A DNA stretch of 64,000 nt from the NCBI GenBank assembly GCA_017534835.1, contig JAFXVT010000045.1, forward strand, positions 61,827 to 125,826, in the 5' to 3' direction. Positions 1-9,634 of this stretch are shown here, one piece after another. This DNA is from Ruminococcus sp. GTDB lineage: Bacteria > Bacillota > Clostridia > Oscillospirales > Ruminococcaceae. The notes under the pieces are model-generated. The model was given only the letters and a program-made list of their open reading frames with translations, was not told the origin of the DNA and ran no database searches. Positions within the stretch are counted from its first letter, which is position 1; each line of letters begins with the position of its first letter. A program made the position numbers and the translations under genes.

Positions 1-1139
1 TTATTATAGCTTTTCAGGAAAACGTAATTATCACTTCTCACGAATCCGGTGTAGGAATCGTTTACCTTCGCCGTAGAACGGAGCTTTCCTGTGAAGTCGT
101 ATGCGAGGACGGCATCTTTTTTCATAACATAAGCGAGACCGTCACTGACCTTAACATCGATGAGCGGACTGTCGAACTCGATTATTATCGGTTCCGAGCT
201 TCCGTCCCTGAACAGTGCCATTTCGTATCTTCGCCTGTCATCGCTGTTGATTATCACGGCAGATTCGCCGTTTTCGCTCTCACCGCCTGCGAGGTCGCCC
301 TGATAGCGGTAGAACGAGCTTATCTGTCCGCTGCTGTCGACATAGCCGCACGCATCGAAGCCTAAAACGAACGCACCGCCGTCGAAATTGTAAACGTCAA
401 GACCGAGCGTATCGAGTCCGGGCGAGTTCCATTTTTCCTTTTCCTCTGTGAAGGAAGCCGCCTGAACTGAGGTCACGAGGGTGCCGTTCTCGGCGTAGAA
501 GTAGCTGATGACGCAGCCCTTGCTGCCCTCGGTGAAGCTTATGTCATTTACGTGCTCGACGCATTTTCTGTCGTATATCACTGTGCCTTTGCGGTCATAT
601 ACGTAGATCTCGCAGTCGTAGTTATCCGAGGTGGTGACTACAGCCGTATATCCCTCCTTGCTGAGCCTTGCGAACATTATATTCTTCTCGAGCTTGCTTG
701 AATACAGGACACCTGCCCTGTCCTCGACGCTGAACTCAGTTCCGCCGCTCTCAAAGAGGAGCGCTCTGCCGTTGTTTGCCTCCATAAGGGCATTTGTGAG
801 CGCGTGCTGGCGGCGGCGTACCTCTCCGCCCTCCTCGTTATAGAAGTATATGTAGGCGTCGCTCATAACTATAACGTTTTCGTCAGTGCAGCTCAGCTGA
901 TACTGGGCGCCGCCGTTTATCTCGATAGGGAAGTTTCCCTCGGCGAGACGTCCGTCGTTGACGATAGTGCTGTACTGCCGTCCGAGTCCGCGCAGCTTCG
1001 GAAGCCACATCTCATTCGTGAGATAGAGCGTGCCTCCGATGGCAACGAGCACGAGCAGTATGATGAGCCTTGTGAGCCGTTTTTTTCGTTTGTCCCTGTT
1101 TTTCTGCTCAACGATGTCGTTGGCGTCATACATTGGCAT
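1..1139 (-). CDS. Membrane-anchored extracytoplasmic protein, DUF5711-like (3' end cut by window edge)
   Basis: An open frame runs from ATG at 1139 to the window edge without a stop, about 379 codons, so the C-terminus is missing. An AAAGGAGG ribosome site lies just upstream. The protein has a short basic cytoplasmic start, one membrane segment at about residues 24-41 (LIILLVLVAIGGTLYL) and then a long extracytoplasmic part made of repeated short beta-strand units (for example DNVIVMSDAYIYFYN-like and AYDFTGKLRSTAKV patterns) that suggest a beta-propeller. It resembles the uncharacterised clostridial DUF5711 family; I infer this from architecture and memory only. It lies 67 bases downstream of truA on the same strand and probably ends that run. 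Function unknown. Confidence 0.7.
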   Translation of the reverse strand, partial: MPMYDANDIVEQKNRDKRKKRLTRLIILLVLVAIGGTLYLTNEMWLPKLRGLGRQYSTIVNDGRLAEGNFPIEINGGAQYQLSCTDENVIVMSDAYIYFYNEEGGEVRRRQHALTNALMEANNGRALLFESGGTEFSVEDRAGVLYSSKLEKNIMFARLSKEGYTAVVTTSDNYDCEIYVYDRKGTVIYDRKCVEHVNDISFTEGSKGCVISYFYAENGTLVTSVQAASFTEEKEKWNSPGLDTLGLDVYNFDGGAFVLGFDACGYVDSSGQISSFYRYQGDLAGGESENGESAVIINSDDRRRYEMALFRDGSSEPIIIEFDSPLIDVKVSDGLAYVMKKDAVLAYDFTGKLRSTAKVNDSYTGFVRSDNYVFLKSYN

Positions 1140-1206
1140 TATGCAGCCTCCTTTTGTTCTGCGGACCTGCTGTTTATGAGCGGTCCGTTCTCTGTCTTTT
1201 TCTTTA

Positions 1207-1965
1207 TCACTTCCCGAGAAGCTCCTCCTCGGAGTAGAACACTCTGTTGAGATAAAGTCCGTGAGCCATAGCGGTCCTTCCGGCGCGCAGGCGGTCTTTT
1301 GCAGCGAGTATCTCCGGCATATCCTCAACGGATAGTCTGCCCTCGCTGATGTCGATAAGAGTACCTGCTATTATCCTAATCATATTATACAGAAAACCAT
1401 TCCCTTTTACAAGCATTATCACGGAATCTCCACTATTTTCTATATCAAGGGAATAAATTGTACGCACGGTTGTGGATACGTTTGTACAGTCGGCACAAAA
1501 CGACGCAAAATCGTGAGTTCCGACGAGGTATGCAGCAGCCTGCCGTGCCCTTTCGATGTTGAACGGACGGCGGTAATGGTAGGCGAGGTCTGTGGCGAAC
1601 GGGTTTTTTGATTCGCTGCAATGCATCTTGTAGATATATTCCTTGCCCTTGCAGTCAAAACGTGCGTGGAATCCCATCGGCACGTCCTCACAGCTGAGTA
1701 TGGAAATATCGTCCGGGAGCTCGCCGTTCACTCCGCGGCAGAAGCCGAGCGTGCGGATATTGCTCTCGGTTTTGACATTGAAGCAGAAATTGTTCGCGTG
1801 AACGCCGGTATCAGTGCGCGAGCAGCCGACTATGGTCACGGGCTCGTTGAGCACCTTTGATACGGCTTTTTCGAGCACCTCCTGCACAGTAACAGCGTTT
1901 GCCTGACGCTGAAAGCCGTGGTATTTCGTGCCGCGGTAGGCGGTCATTACCTTCAGGTTCCTCAT
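1207..1965 (-). CDS. truA: tRNA pseudouridine synthase A
   Basis: TruA converts uridines 38-40 in the anticodon stem-loop of many tRNAs to pseudouridine. The 252-residue protein has normal family length and carries the catalytic signature GCSRTDTGVHA, with the nucleophilic Asp at about residue 52, plus the C-terminal GNGFLYNMIRIIAGTL block typical of the family. Its ATG overlaps the stop of the upstream YfhO-type gene by four bases (ATGA), so the two are translationally coupled. Confident call. Confidence 0.96.
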   Translation of the reverse strand: MRNLKVMTAYRGTKYHGFQRQANAVTVQEVLEKAVSKVLNEPVTIVGCSRTDTGVHANNFCFNVKTESNIRTLGFCRGVNGELPDDISILSCEDVPMGFHARFDCKGKEYIYKMHCSESKNPFATDLAYHYRRPFNIERARQAAAYLVGTHDFASFCADCTNVSTTVRTIYSLDIENSGDSVIMLVKGNGFLYNMIRIIAGTLIDISEGRLSVEDMPEILAAKDRLRAGRTAMAHGLYLNRVFYSEEELLGK

Positions 1966-4700
1966 TTTACATTATCTTCCGTTTCATCGGGAGCTTCCTC
2001 CGGTGCTGATGCCGCGGAGCTCCTCCGTTTTTTTCTTGCTCTGTCCGAGATGAGCAGCAGGATGAATATTAGTGCTGCCGCACCGGAAATGACGAGTCCC
2101 TTATCGAGACCGTCCGGGAAATATCTCAGCTCGACCTCGTGCTCACCGGGGGCGATCTCCGCACCGAGCATCGCATCGAACACCTTTACGGTCGATGTCT
2201 TTTTGCCGTCGACGTAAACGCTCCAGCCGCGCTCATACGGTATCGAAAGATAGAGTATGCCGCGCCTTTTAACGTTTATCCTGCCCCTGAGCCGTGTATC
2301 AGAGAATTCGGTCAGCTCGAGCTGTTCATCGGCGAGCTCGCTGTAGGCGGTATCGAATGCCTCCTTATCGAGCGCATATACCGAAATACCGAAGCTTCCC
2401 GACGATTGCTTCTCTTTGAAGGTAAGCTCGGCGGAGAGCGTGCTGCCCTCCTGACCGTTGCCCATCGGGAACATTATCGAATAATCCTCGACGGAGATGC
2501 CGCCGTCAGCCTGAACATCGTCGCTGAATGTGGTTATCGTCTTTATGCTGCCGTTTCTGGCGTAGCCGTAGAGGTAAGCGCCCCTGACTCCGTCATAGCT
2601 GAGCTTTGCGGACGCCTCCTCAGCGTTGTTCAGGACAGTATAGCTGTATCTGCCCAGGTCGTTCTTGCCGCCCTCGGCGTTGGTGAAGCTTATGTCGCGC
2701 ACCGGCTGCGCCGAGAATATACCGCTGCGTGAACCGGTCGCGAGCATAACGATGTCATTCTGGAATTCAAACGGATTGTCTGCCGCAGCGAGCTCAAGCT
2801 TGAGAACATCGCTGTTCATCATAAATCCTATCGACATCGGGTATCTGCTCTTATATAGGTTAGCGCTGCCGCTTCCGGAAATATGCTGGAGCGACATCGC
2901 ACTGTTGTTGAGGACTCCGTTACGGGAAATGATGTAGTTCACCCCGAGCAGATCATTCACGAGCGGAGCGGAATTGCGGTAATAGAACCTGTTCCCTGCT
3001 TCCGAGGCGTAGAGCCCGAGCTTTTTGAGGTATCTGGTAACGGATACATTCGCCGTTGACGAGAACTGCGAGATTCCGTAATAACCGTAGAGCGCGCTGT
3101 CGTTGAGCGTGTATGTGCTGGTCATCTCGGCACGTGAGAAGAGGCTTTTATCGTCCTCGCGCATAGCCGAGAGGAGCGGCTTGACGTCGTCGTTCATATA
3201 CGGATAGCTCGTGTAGCTCGAGCTGCCGACCGTCTTTACACCGATGAGGGTATTGCTCGTCAGCTCGGCGATAACAGCAGCTGCAAGCGCTGCATTCACT
3301 ACGGTCCTGCGGACCGTTTTGCTCTTGAACGGGAAAAGCTTTCCTGCCGAGAATATGAGGAGGTAAGCTCCTGCGATGAAAACTGAGGCTCTGAAGGCGC
3401 CGTCAAAGGTGAAGCCGCTGTCAGTTTTTGTCATTTTCCACACGTTCAGACCGAACACGAGAGCCGGTCCGGGGACGAGCAGAAGAAGCTGGTATATCCT
3501 TATACCCTTTGCGGTCATAGCGTCATACGCGCGGAAAGCCGCCGTGACAAGCAGGAAGCAGAATATGAACGCAAAGCGGTAGGGGATCTGATTTGTTGCG
3601 TGGAAGCCGTGGCATATGAAGTTGAGCACGTTGAGGTTGCAGCTCACGAATACCGCCGCGAGCAGCAGCGACACCGAGATCTTCTCACGTATTTTTATTC
3701 CTGCTGAGAACAGGAATACACCGAACAGCACTACTGCGAGCATTCCGCAGGCGAAGTTCGGCAGTCCCTCTTTTTTTGCCGGCTCGCTGTATGAGAGGAG
3801 ATTTGCGACTATGTCGTACCACTTCTCATACCATTTGAGCTGCTGAGGAAAATGATTGTTCATACTGTAGGTAAGTTTCAGACCGCAGTACGCCGGAATG
3901 AGCATGAATGCCCCGAGCCCGATGCCGATAACGGATGAACGTATTATCAGCCACAGCCTGAAGAAGAAGTCCTTCACGCCCCTGCATTCGCAGACAGCTG
4001 CTGCAAAGAACATCAGAAGCGTGAATATGCAGGTGAAATAGCCGATATAGTAGTTGCATATGAGCGAAAGAGCGAGCGATACGGTATAAAGCTTCCATTT
4101 CCCCTCACGGCACAGCGCGACAACTCCCGTCATAACGAGCGGGAACAGCGCGACGGTGTCGAACCACATAACGTTCCAGTAATAGCCGAGCATATAGCTG
4201 CAAAGCGCGAACATTGTCGAAAAAATAACTATCGAGAAGTCGCGGCGCTTGTAGGTATATCTCAGGAAGCAGCTGAAGAACGCTCCGGCGAAGCCTATTT
4301 TTGCGACAAGGATATAGGTGAGTGCATCGCGCGAGTTCTCATTGCTGAAAAATACCGACAACAGGTTCAGCGGACTTGCGGCATAATAGGAGATGAGCGA
4401 AAGGAAATTCGTGCCCATACCGTTCTGCCACGAGTAGAGGAACGAGCCGCCTGTGCGGAGCTTTTCGCCCTCGACGCGGAAAAAGGGGTAATACTGATGC
4501 CACAGGTCGACAACGAGCATCTGCTGATTGCCGAACGGGTGTATGCCCTTCTGTCCGAAGCCGATGAGCATCAGCACAGCCGGTATTATGAATGCGAGCG
4601 CGAAATACAGCACGCCTTTATCATATAGTATATTTCCCCACTTGCTTTTGCGGAAGTCCTCAAAGCGCGTGCGGAAGGTCTTTTTGACTTTGCGTCTCAT
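1962..4700 (-). CDS. YfhO-family polytopic membrane protein
   Basis: A 912-residue membrane protein with about a dozen hydrophobic segments in the first 480 residues, a large soluble extracytoplasmic domain (about 490-860), one last membrane helix near residue 870 and a basic/acidic tail. The early motif DLWHQYYPFF and the following FLYSWQNGMG stretch are typical of YfhO proteins, which have a GT-C glycosyltransferase-like fold. In Bacillus and Listeria relatives act in glycosylation of lipoteichoic acid; whether this one does is inference. It lies between ecfT (22 bases upstream) and truA (4-base overlap). Confidence 0.85.
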   Translation of the reverse strand: MRRKVKKTFRTRFEDFRKSKWGNILYDKGVLYFALAFIIPAVLMLIGFGQKGIHPFGNQQMLVVDLWHQYYPFFRVEGEKLRTGGSFLYSWQNGMGTNFLSLISYYAASPLNLLSVFFSNENSRDALTYILVAKIGFAGAFFSCFLRYTYKRRDFSIVIFSTMFALCSYMLGYYWNVMWFDTVALFPLVMTGVVALCREGKWKLYTVSLALSLICNYYIGYFTCIFTLLMFFAAAVCECRGVKDFFFRLWLIIRSSVIGIGLGAFMLIPAYCGLKLTYSMNNHFPQQLKWYEKWYDIVANLLSYSEPAKKEGLPNFACGMLAVVLFGVFLFSAGIKIREKISVSLLLAAVFVSCNLNVLNFICHGFHATNQIPYRFAFIFCFLLVTAAFRAYDAMTAKGIRIYQLLLLVPGPALVFGLNVWKMTKTDSGFTFDGAFRASVFIAGAYLLIFSAGKLFPFKSKTVRRTVVNAALAAAVIAELTSNTLIGVKTVGSSSYTSYPYMNDDVKPLLSAMREDDKSLFSRAEMTSTYTLNDSALYGYYGISQFSSTANVSVTRYLKKLGLYASEAGNRFYYRNSAPLVNDLLGVNYIISRNGVLNNSAMSLQHISGSGSANLYKSRYPMSIGFMMNSDVLKLELAAADNPFEFQNDIVMLATGSRSGIFSAQPVRDISFTNAEGGKNDLGRYSYTVLNNAEEASAKLSYDGVRGAYLYGYARNGSIKTITTFSDDVQADGGISVEDYSIMFPMGNGQEGSTLSAELTFKEKQSSGSFGISVYALDKEAFDTAYSELADEQLELTEFSDTRLRGRINVKRRGILYLSIPYERGWSVYVDGKKTSTVKVFDAMLGAEIAPGEHEVELRYFPDGLDKGLVISGAAALIFILLLISDRARKKRRSSAASAPEEAPDETEDNVK

Positions 4701-4722
4701 TGTCTGATCCTCTTTGGTCGTT

Positions 4723-5529
4723 CTACTTGAAGAGCAGCCCCACAGTCAGAGCTCCCGCATAGAAGAGGAGCGTAACGGCGAGCGCGATGAAGTCACGCGC
4801 CGAAGCCTTGAGCTGTCTCAGTCTTGTACGTCCCTCACCGCCGTTGTAGCAGCGGCATTCCATAGCCGTTGCAAGCTCATCTGCACGGCGGAATGACGAG
4901 ATAAAAAGCGGGACGAGTATCGAGATCATATTCTTTGCCCTTGTAACGAAGCTGCCTGTATCTATCTCGGCGCCTCTTGCCTTCTGAGCCGACATTATCT
5001 TGTCGGTCTCCTCGATAAGCGTGGGCACGAAGCGGAGCGCTATCGACATCATCATCGCGAGCTCATGCACGGGGAATCTCAGCAGCTTGAGCGGCGAGAG
5101 CAGACGTTCTATCGCGTCCGTGAGCGTGATAGGCGATGTGGTGTAGGTCAGCAGCGAGCTGCCCATTATGAGCAGCACTATCCTTATTATCATAAAGACG
5201 CTGATATTCACGCCGCCTGCGGTTATTTTGATGAATTTCCACTTGAAATATACGTCACCGCTGTCAACGAGCAGGACGTTCAGCACCGCCGTCAGCAGAA
5301 GGAACGGCAGGAGCGGTTTTACGCTCTTCCAGAACATTTTGAACGGTATCCGCGACAGCAGCAGGGCGGCTATCGTGTAGACTCCGCCGACTGCGAGGCA
5401 GATGATATTGCTGCCCGTGAAGAGCATCAGTATATAAATAAGTGTGATGACTATTTTGAATCTCGGGTCAAGGCGGTGTATAAGGCTGTTGCCCGGGAAA
5501 TACTGTCCGATGGTTATATCCCTCAGCAA
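4723..5529 (-). CDS. ecfT: Energy-coupling factor transporter transmembrane protein EcfT
   Basis: EcfT is the membrane scaffold that links the two ECF ATPases to exchangeable vitamin-binding S-components. The 268-residue protein has five to six hydrophobic segments and the cytoplasmic coupling motifs: ARG in AQKARGAEID (about residue 183) and a second variant, AMECRCY, after SFRRADELA. It starts at a TTG that overlaps the ecfA2 stop by seven bases; the family-typical N-terminus DITIGQYFPGNS supports this start. No S-component gene lies beside it, as is usual for group II ECF modules. Confidence 0.95.
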   Translation of the reverse strand: MLRDITIGQYFPGNSLIHRLDPRFKIVITLIYILMLFTGSNIICLAVGGVYTIAALLLSRIPFKMFWKSVKPLLPFLLLTAVLNVLLVDSGDVYFKWKFIKITAGGVNISVFMIIRIVLLIMGSSLLTYTTSPITLTDAIERLLSPLKLLRFPVHELAMMMSIALRFVPTLIEETDKIMSAQKARGAEIDTGSFVTRAKNMISILVPLFISSFRRADELATAMECRCYNGGEGRTRLRQLKASARDFIALAVTLLFYAGALTVGLLFK

Positions 5530-6395
5530 TCCTCAGCACCTGCCTTTCCGCGCAGATGCTTCAGAAGAAGGTCACGCGCATACGGCACGGTATAGACCTC
5601 CTTGCCGAAGTCGAGCCCCTGCCTTTTCAGTTCCATAAAGACCTTGGTTATCTGCGGAACATCGAGCCCTATCTCAGATATTTCCGCAGCTCTGCCGAAG
5701 ACCTTCTCGGTATCGTCATAGCAGAAGAGCTTAGCCTTGTTCATTACGAGTATCTTGTCCGCGAAGCCTGCGATGTCCTCCATGCTGTGCGAGACGATGA
5801 GGATAGTGTTCTTCATCCGCTTGTGATACTCCTTGATATGCGAGATTATCTTATCGCGTCCGGCAGGGTCGAGACCGGCGGTCGGCTCATCGAGTATGAG
5901 CACCTTCGGCTCCATAGCCATAACGCCTGCGATAGCGACTCTGCGCTTCTGTCCGCCCGAGAGCTCGAACGGCGAGCGCTTGAGGAGCTCCTCCTTCAGA
6001 CCGATGTCGTGGGCTGTTTCAAGGACGCGGCGCTTTATTTCCTGCTCATCGAGCCCCATATTCCGCGGACCGAAAGCTATGTCCTTGAAAACTGTCTCCT
6101 CGAATATCTGATATTCCGGATACTGGAAAACGAGTCCGACCTGAAAGCGGACATCGCGGATACTCTTTTTATCCGCCCAGATGTCCTTGCCGTCGAGCAG
6201 GACAGTGCCTGATGTCGGTCTGAGCAGACCGTTGAAATGCTGTATCAGCGTGGATTTGCCTGAGCCTGTGTGACCCATCACGCCTACCATTTCTCCCTCT
6301 TCTATTTTAAGGTCTACGTGATCGACAGCCGTTTTCTCGAACGGCGAGCCGATGCTGTAGGTATATGTGAGCTGACGGGTCTCAAGAATTGCCAA
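5523..6395 (-). CDS. ecfA2: ECF transporter ATPase subunit EcfA2
   Basis: Second ATPase of the ECF module; it hydrolyses ATP to power vitamin and metal uptake through EcfT. The 290-residue protein has Walker A GHTGSGKST, Q-loop FQYPEYQIF, ABC signature LSGGQKRRVAIAG, Walker B VLILDEPTAGLD and switch His in IVSHSMED. The best start is TTG, behind a GAGGG site. EcfA-type ATPases have a C-terminal extension, here about residues 215-290, that grips EcfT. It follows ecfA1 by 24 bases. Confidence 0.95.
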   Translation of the reverse strand: MAILETRQLTYTYSIGSPFEKTAVDHVDLKIEEGEMVGVMGHTGSGKSTLIQHFNGLLRPTSGTVLLDGKDIWADKKSIRDVRFQVGLVFQYPEYQIFEETVFKDIAFGPRNMGLDEQEIKRRVLETAHDIGLKEELLKRSPFELSGGQKRRVAIAGVMAMEPKVLILDEPTAGLDPAGRDKIISHIKEYHKRMKNTILIVSHSMEDIAGFADKILVMNKAKLFCYDDTEKVFGRAAEISEIGLDVPQITKVFMELKRQGLDFGKEVYTVPYARDLLLKHLRGKAGAEDC

Positions 6396-6419
6396 TATAT
6401 CTTCCCTCTTTCCGAGTCA

Positions 6420-7271
6420 TTATGCAGTAGCCATTAGCTTTTTTATCGCCGCGACGCATTCCTCTTCCGTGATGATGTCCTGCGGTATGTCGAAGCCGGC
6501 TTTGCGCAGCTCCCATGCGAGCTCAGTCACCTGCGGCACATCGAGCCCTATCCGCATCACCTCTTCAACGTGCGAGAACACATTGCGCGGCGTATCATCG
6601 AGTGCAACAGTGCCCTTGTCCATTACGACGATGCGGTCACACTGAGCGGCTTCGTCCATATAGTGCGTGATGAGGACGATGGTTATACCCTGTTCGCGGT
6701 TCATTTTCTTTATCGTTGCCATTACCTCGCGGCGGCCCTGTGGGTCGAGCATAGCTGTCGGCTCGTCGAGGATTATGCATTTCGGCTGCATAGCGATGAT
6801 GCCGGCGATAGCGATACGCTGCTTCTGTCCGCCCGAGAGCTGGCTCGGCGAATGGAGGCGGTAATCGTACATATTAACGGCTTTGAGCGAATCATCGACG
6901 CGCCGCCTCATCTCATCATAAGGCACGCCGAGGTTTTCGAGCGCGAATGCGACGTCCTCCTCGACTACCGATGAAACTATCTGGTTATCGGGGTTCTGGA
7001 ACACCATTCCGGCGCACTGGCGGAGCTCAAAGAGCCGCTTTTCGTCGGCGGTGTCGATACCGTCCACGATTACCTTTCCCTCAGTGGGGAGAAGTATCGC
7101 GTTGATATGCTTGGCGAGCGTTGACTTGCCGGAGCCGTTGTGCCCGAGCACAGCCACGAATTCGCCTTCCTTTATCGTGAGGTCTATCCCCTTCAGCACC
7201 TCTGCGGCTTCCTTGCCGTCGTCAGATGGGTAGCTGAAGTGCAGACCGGAGATCTCGATCATATTTTCCAT
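6420..7271 (-). CDS. ecfA1: ECF transporter ATPase subunit EcfA1
   Basis: First ATPase of the ECF pair, forming an asymmetric heterodimer with EcfA2. Motifs: Walker [11 protein letters not shown]-loop FQNPDNQIV, signature [13 protein letters not shown], Walker [13 protein letters not shown], switch LITHYMDEA. An upstream in-frame ATG at 7328 would add 19 residues that do not look like the family; I chose 7271 ([10 protein letters not shown]) with an AAAGGA site upstream. A 78-base gap to the methyltransferase gene upstream is the largest in this run, so a separate promoter here is possible, but I see no clear one. Confidence 0.93.
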   Translation of the reverse strand: MENMIEISGLHFSYPSDDGKEAAEVLKGIDLTIKEGEFVAVLGHNGSGKSTLAKHINAILLPTEGKVIVDGIDTADEKRLFELRQCAGMVFQNPDNQIVSSVVEEDVAFALENLGVPYDEMRRRVDDSLKAVNMYDYRLHSPSQLSGGQKQRIAIAGIIAMQPKCIILDEPTAMLDPQGRREVMATIKKMNREQGITIVLITHYMDEAAQCDRIVVMDKGTVALDDTPRNVFSHVEEVMRIGLDVPQVTELAWELRKAGFDIPQDIITEEECVAAIKKLMATA

Positions 7272-7349
7272 ATTATTCCTTTGCTTGTATCTGCTTTTAT
7301 GTGCGGCGTGCAGGATGCTGCCGTTCATCTTGCAGTGTACCGGTGAGTG

Positions 7350-8222
7350 TCAGCGTGAGCCGCCCTCCCATATCGCGGTCGAGCCGCAGGGGAGAGTCAT
7401 ACCCGTGGACTGCACGGGCAGCCCTATCTCGTCGAAGCTTACCTTTCCGCCGAATCTGCCGGTGAGCACGCTTCCGAGGATATATCCCATAACGGACGGC
7501 GAAAGTCCGGTGGTATAGCTGTTTATGAGGAAGAAGAGAGGCTCGTCCGAGAGAACTCCCGAGCAGAGCTTCACGAGGTCATAAACGCAGTCCTCGAGCT
7601 TCCACACCTCTCCGCCGGGACCTCTTCCGTAGCTCGGAGGGTCCATAATGACGGCATCGTATTTGCGTCCGCGGCGTATCTCACGTGCGATGAATTTTTC
7701 ACAGTCATCGACTATCCAGCGTATCGGCTTCTCGGAGAGTCCCGATGCTGCGGCGTTTTCGCGCGCCCACTGCACCATTCCCTTCGAAGCGTCGACGTGA
7801 CAGACATTAGCGCCTGCCTCCGCACAGGCGAGAGTAGCTCCTCCCGTGTAGGCAAAAAGGTTCAGGACATTTATTTCCCTGCCTGCGCCGCGTATCTTCT
7901 CCGCCATAAAGTCCCAGTTCACAGCCTGTTCGGGGAAAAGCCCGGTGTGCTTGAAGCCGGTCGGGCGGATATTGAACGTGAGAGCGCCGTAGCTTATCTT
8001 CCAGCTTTCGGGGAGCCTTTTCCGGAACTCCCATTCGCCGCCGCCCTTGTTTGAGCGGTGATAGTGACCGTCAGCGCCCTTCCACAGGGGATCTGTCCTG
8101 TCGGTTTTCCATATTATCTGCGGATCGGGGCGGACAAGTGATACCTTCCCCCATTTTTCGAGCTTTTCTCCGTCAGATGTATCTAAGATGATATAATCCT
8201 TCCAGTTGGTCGCAGTCCTCAA
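7350..8222 (-). CDS. Class I SAM-dependent methyltransferase, RlmI/RlmK-like catalytic domain
   Basis: The 290-residue protein has a Rossmann methyltransferase core: the SAM-binding stretch NVLNLFAYTGGATLA (about residues 121-135) and the catalytic motif MDPPSYGRG, as in 23S rRNA cytosine/guanine methyltransferases of the RlmI/RlmL group. The N-terminal PUA domain of RlmI is absent, so it is a short form and its RNA target is not certain. The start is TTG, well placed behind AAGGAG with a seven-base spacer. It lies 11 bases downstream of the mutase-like gene. Confidence 0.85.
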   Translation of the reverse strand: MRTATNWKDYIILDTSDGEKLEKWGKVSLVRPDPQIIWKTDRTDPLWKGADGHYHRSNKGGGEWEFRKRLPESWKISYGALTFNIRPTGFKHTGLFPEQAVNWDFMAEKIRGAGREINVLNLFAYTGGATLACAEAGANVCHVDASKGMVQWARENAAASGLSEKPIRWIVDDCEKFIAREIRRGRKYDAVIMDPPSYGRGPGGEVWKLEDCVYDLVKLCSGVLSDEPLFFLINSYTTGLSPSVMGYILGSVLTGRFGGKVSFDEIGLPVQSTGMTLPCGSTAIWEGGSR

Positions 8223-8233
8223 TTTGTAACTCC

Positions 8234-9598
8234 TTAATGCAGCTGATGAAGAGTCAGCCGCTCCTTTATGGTATCGGCGATCTGAAGCGCCATTGTATTT
8301 ATCGTAGAGAAGTCCCTGCCTTCTATCATAATGCGGATAACGGGCTCAGCGCCGACCTCGCGGACGACGACTCTGCCCTCCTCGCCGAGTATCTCCGAGA
8401 ATTCGTCGATGATACCGGTGACGGCACGGTCATTTTTCCAAACCTCGCGGAAGCGCTTGTCGATAGGGACGTTCAGCATCACCTGCGGACACTTCTCGAT
8501 AACTCCCGAGAGCTCGCTGAGCTTCCTGCCGGAGCGTGCGAGCACATCGAGCAGTCTTATCCCTGTGAGCTGACCGTCTGCGGACGGGGCTTCGTCCGGG
8601 AAGAGGATGTGTCCGGCAGGGTCGCCGCCGAGGCTGTAGCCGCATTCGAGCATACGTCTTATCATACTCCGCTCACCGGGAGATGAAGCAGATGTGCCGA
8701 TGCCGTTCGTGCGTGCGAACTGCAGCAGCCCGAGGTTGTTCGCCTGCGTGAAGATAATGGAATTATTGCGGAGCTTTCCTCTCTCCTTCATATCCTTCGC
8801 GCACATGGCGATGATGACATCGCCGTCCACGAGCGAGCCGTTCTCATCGACGGCAAGACAGCGTTCAGCTGCACCGTCGAATGCGATACCGCAGGTGCAT
8901 TCGTTCTCCTTTACAGCTCTCATAAGGCTGTCGATGTGGGTGCTGCCGCAGTCCTTGTTGATATTCGAGCCGTCGGGCGAATTGCCGATGAAGACTATCT
9001 CAGCGCCGAGCGCGGTGAATATCTCCTTTGCGGTCCGGGAAGCACAGCCGTTCGCGCAGTCTATTACGACCTTGAGACCGCTCAGGTCTGCGCAGGCTGT
9101 TTCGCGGATATGAGCTATGTATTTGTCCACGGCGTGCTCGCTGAACGTGAGCTTGCCGTAATTCCGGCGCGGAATGGGGATTATCTCGCCGGGATTGTCG
9201 AGGATAAGGCGCTCTATCTCCTCCTCGCGGTCATCGGAGAGCCGGTGACCGAGGGCCGAGAACAGCTTTATCCCGCTGAATTCAGCGTTGATATGCGAAG
9301 CCGTCACCATAATCCCGCCGTTCGCGCCGTGCTCCTTTACGAGCCACGCGAGCGCAGGCGTCGGGACAGCTCCGATGAGCTCTGCGTCCGCACCGGCGGA
9401 GCAGATGCCCGAGCAGAGAGCCGCGGCTATCGAATCGGAGGAGCTTCTTGTGTCCATACCGATGAGTATTTTTGTCTTTTCGGAATTCTGCTTCGCAAGC
9501 ACGACCGCAGCAGCTCTTCCTATTTGCAGTGCGAGCTCGCAGGTCAGCTCGGTGACGGCGATGGCACGCATACCGTCGCGTCCGAACATTCTTCCCAT
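8234..9598 (-). CDS. Phosphoglucosamine-mutase-like protein with eroded active-site motifs
   Basis: The 454 residues span the full four-domain phosphohexomutase fold and align throughout with GlmM, the enzyme that makes glucosamine-1-phosphate for cell-wall precursors. The phosphoserine is kept (TASH, about residue 101), but other signatures differ: FGTDGIRG is FGRDGMRA, SASHNP is TASHIN, the metal loop DGDGDR is DGAAER, the sugar loop GxxxSGH is GGDPAGH, and the phosphate loop SGTEP is VGAEP. Loss of two of the three metal-binding aspartates suggests a weak or dead enzyme, or a changed substrate. The start ATG sits seven bases from AAAGGAGG. A normal glmM presumably lies elsewhere. The fold call is firm; the function is not. 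Confidence 0.85.
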   Translation of the reverse strand: MGRMFGRDGMRAIAVTELTCELALQIGRAAAVVLAKQNSEKTKILIGMDTRSSSDSIAAALCSGICSAGADAELIGAVPTPALAWLVKEHGANGGIMVTASHINAEFSGIKLFSALGHRLSDDREEEIERLILDNPGEIIPIPRRNYGKLTFSEHAVDKYIAHIRETACADLSGLKVVIDCANGCASRTAKEIFTALGAEIVFIGNSPDGSNINKDCGSTHIDSLMRAVKENECTCGIAFDGAAERCLAVDENGSLVDGDVIIAMCAKDMKERGKLRNNSIIFTQANNLGLLQFARTNGIGTSASSPGERSMIRRMLECGYSLGGDPAGHILFPDEAPSADGQLTGIRLLDVLARSGRKLSELSGVIEKCPQVMLNVPIDKRFREVWKNDRAVTGIIDEFSEILGEEGRVVVREVGAEPVIRIMIEGRDFSTINTMALQIADTIKERLTLHQLH

Positions 9599-9634
9599 AG
9601 CTGCTCCTCCTTTCTATAGTATACGCAGCAGAAA

